This document shows, one piece after another, positions 63,899-64,000 of a DNA stretch of 64,000 nucleotides. The position numbers and the translations under genes are program-made. The stretch is from Brettanomyces bruxellensis (Eukaryota; Ascomycota; Pichiomycetes; Pichiales; Pichiaceae), in NCBI RefSeq assembly GCF_011074885.1, contig NC_054690.1:2113001-2177000 (forward strand), read 5' to 3'. Each line of letters begins with the position of its first letter. The stretch's first letter is position 1. Below the pieces are notes generated by a model. That model was given only the letters and a program-made list of their open reading frames with translations. It searched no databases and was not told the DNA's origin.

Positions 63899-64000
63899 TT
63901 CAATAAGTTTGCTACCTTGAGTTCCTGGTAAGTATTTGTACTAAATTGCTTGGATTAATGGGAAGGTGTCTATATATCTTTATGTATTTCTTCCCCATCG

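Overview
This window is nuclear DNA of a budding yeast (Saccharomycotina). The genes are densely packed and mostly intronless. The few introns sit at extreme 5' ends, with GTAAGT donors and TACTAAC or TACTAAT branch points. Many proteins have recognisable Saccharomyces cerevisiae orthologues. CTG occurs at invariant leucine positions (for example in the DALKHAS motif of Vps35 at about 39909), so CUG is read as leucine. The uniform GTAAGT donors and the divergence level fit a Pichiaceae-type yeast (Brettanomyces/Ogataea/Pichia group); that placement is an inference.

Layout: 0-2.6 kb is a purine-skewed, gene-free region. 2.6-6.5 kb holds a strikingly GC-rich Gal4-type activator whose N-terminal segment is offset by one base inside a CAA repeat. 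7.0-8.2 kb has a UBX-domain gene. 8.2-12.5 kb is gene-poor and contains only an unrecognised 295-aa protein with a C-terminal Cys4 motif. 12.5-15.2 kb is PMA1. 15.2-19.3 kb is a gene desert with one tRNA-Asn(GUU). 19.3-34.7 kb carries PFA4, SIN3 (two introns), RPB11, CDC5, TOP1 and an unknown coiled-coil gene. 34.7-42.4 kb carries RNH201, MAK16 (12-nt first exon), an AMMECR1-family gene, MXR1 and VPS35.

The best non-protein find is at 42.7-43.6 kb. It is an apparently dicistronic snoRNA unit: a 190-nt box C/D RNA in the position of snR190, then a clear U14 (snR128), with a TATA box upstream and a GTAG-rich Nrd1-like terminator downstream. Weak ORFs there are shadows of these RNAs.

43.7-64 kb carries PEX19, UBC9, SYO1, ECM19, AFG2, an mL57-like gene, LAS1, FMP52, RPS29 (a 56-aa gene), TSR1, REI1, VAC14 (4-nt first exon) and TIM8. 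Recalled S. cerevisiae gene order shows that this segment interleaves two regions which are separate blocks there (YDL060-065 and YLR386-397), as expected of a lineage that did not undergo the whole-genome duplication. PFA4-SIN3-RPB11-TOP1 likewise matches YOL003-006. Functionally, 36-60 kb is rich in ribosome synthesis genes (MAK16, U14/snR190, SYO1, AFG2, LAS1, RPS29, TSR1, REI1), several with AAAATTTT-type elements upstream.
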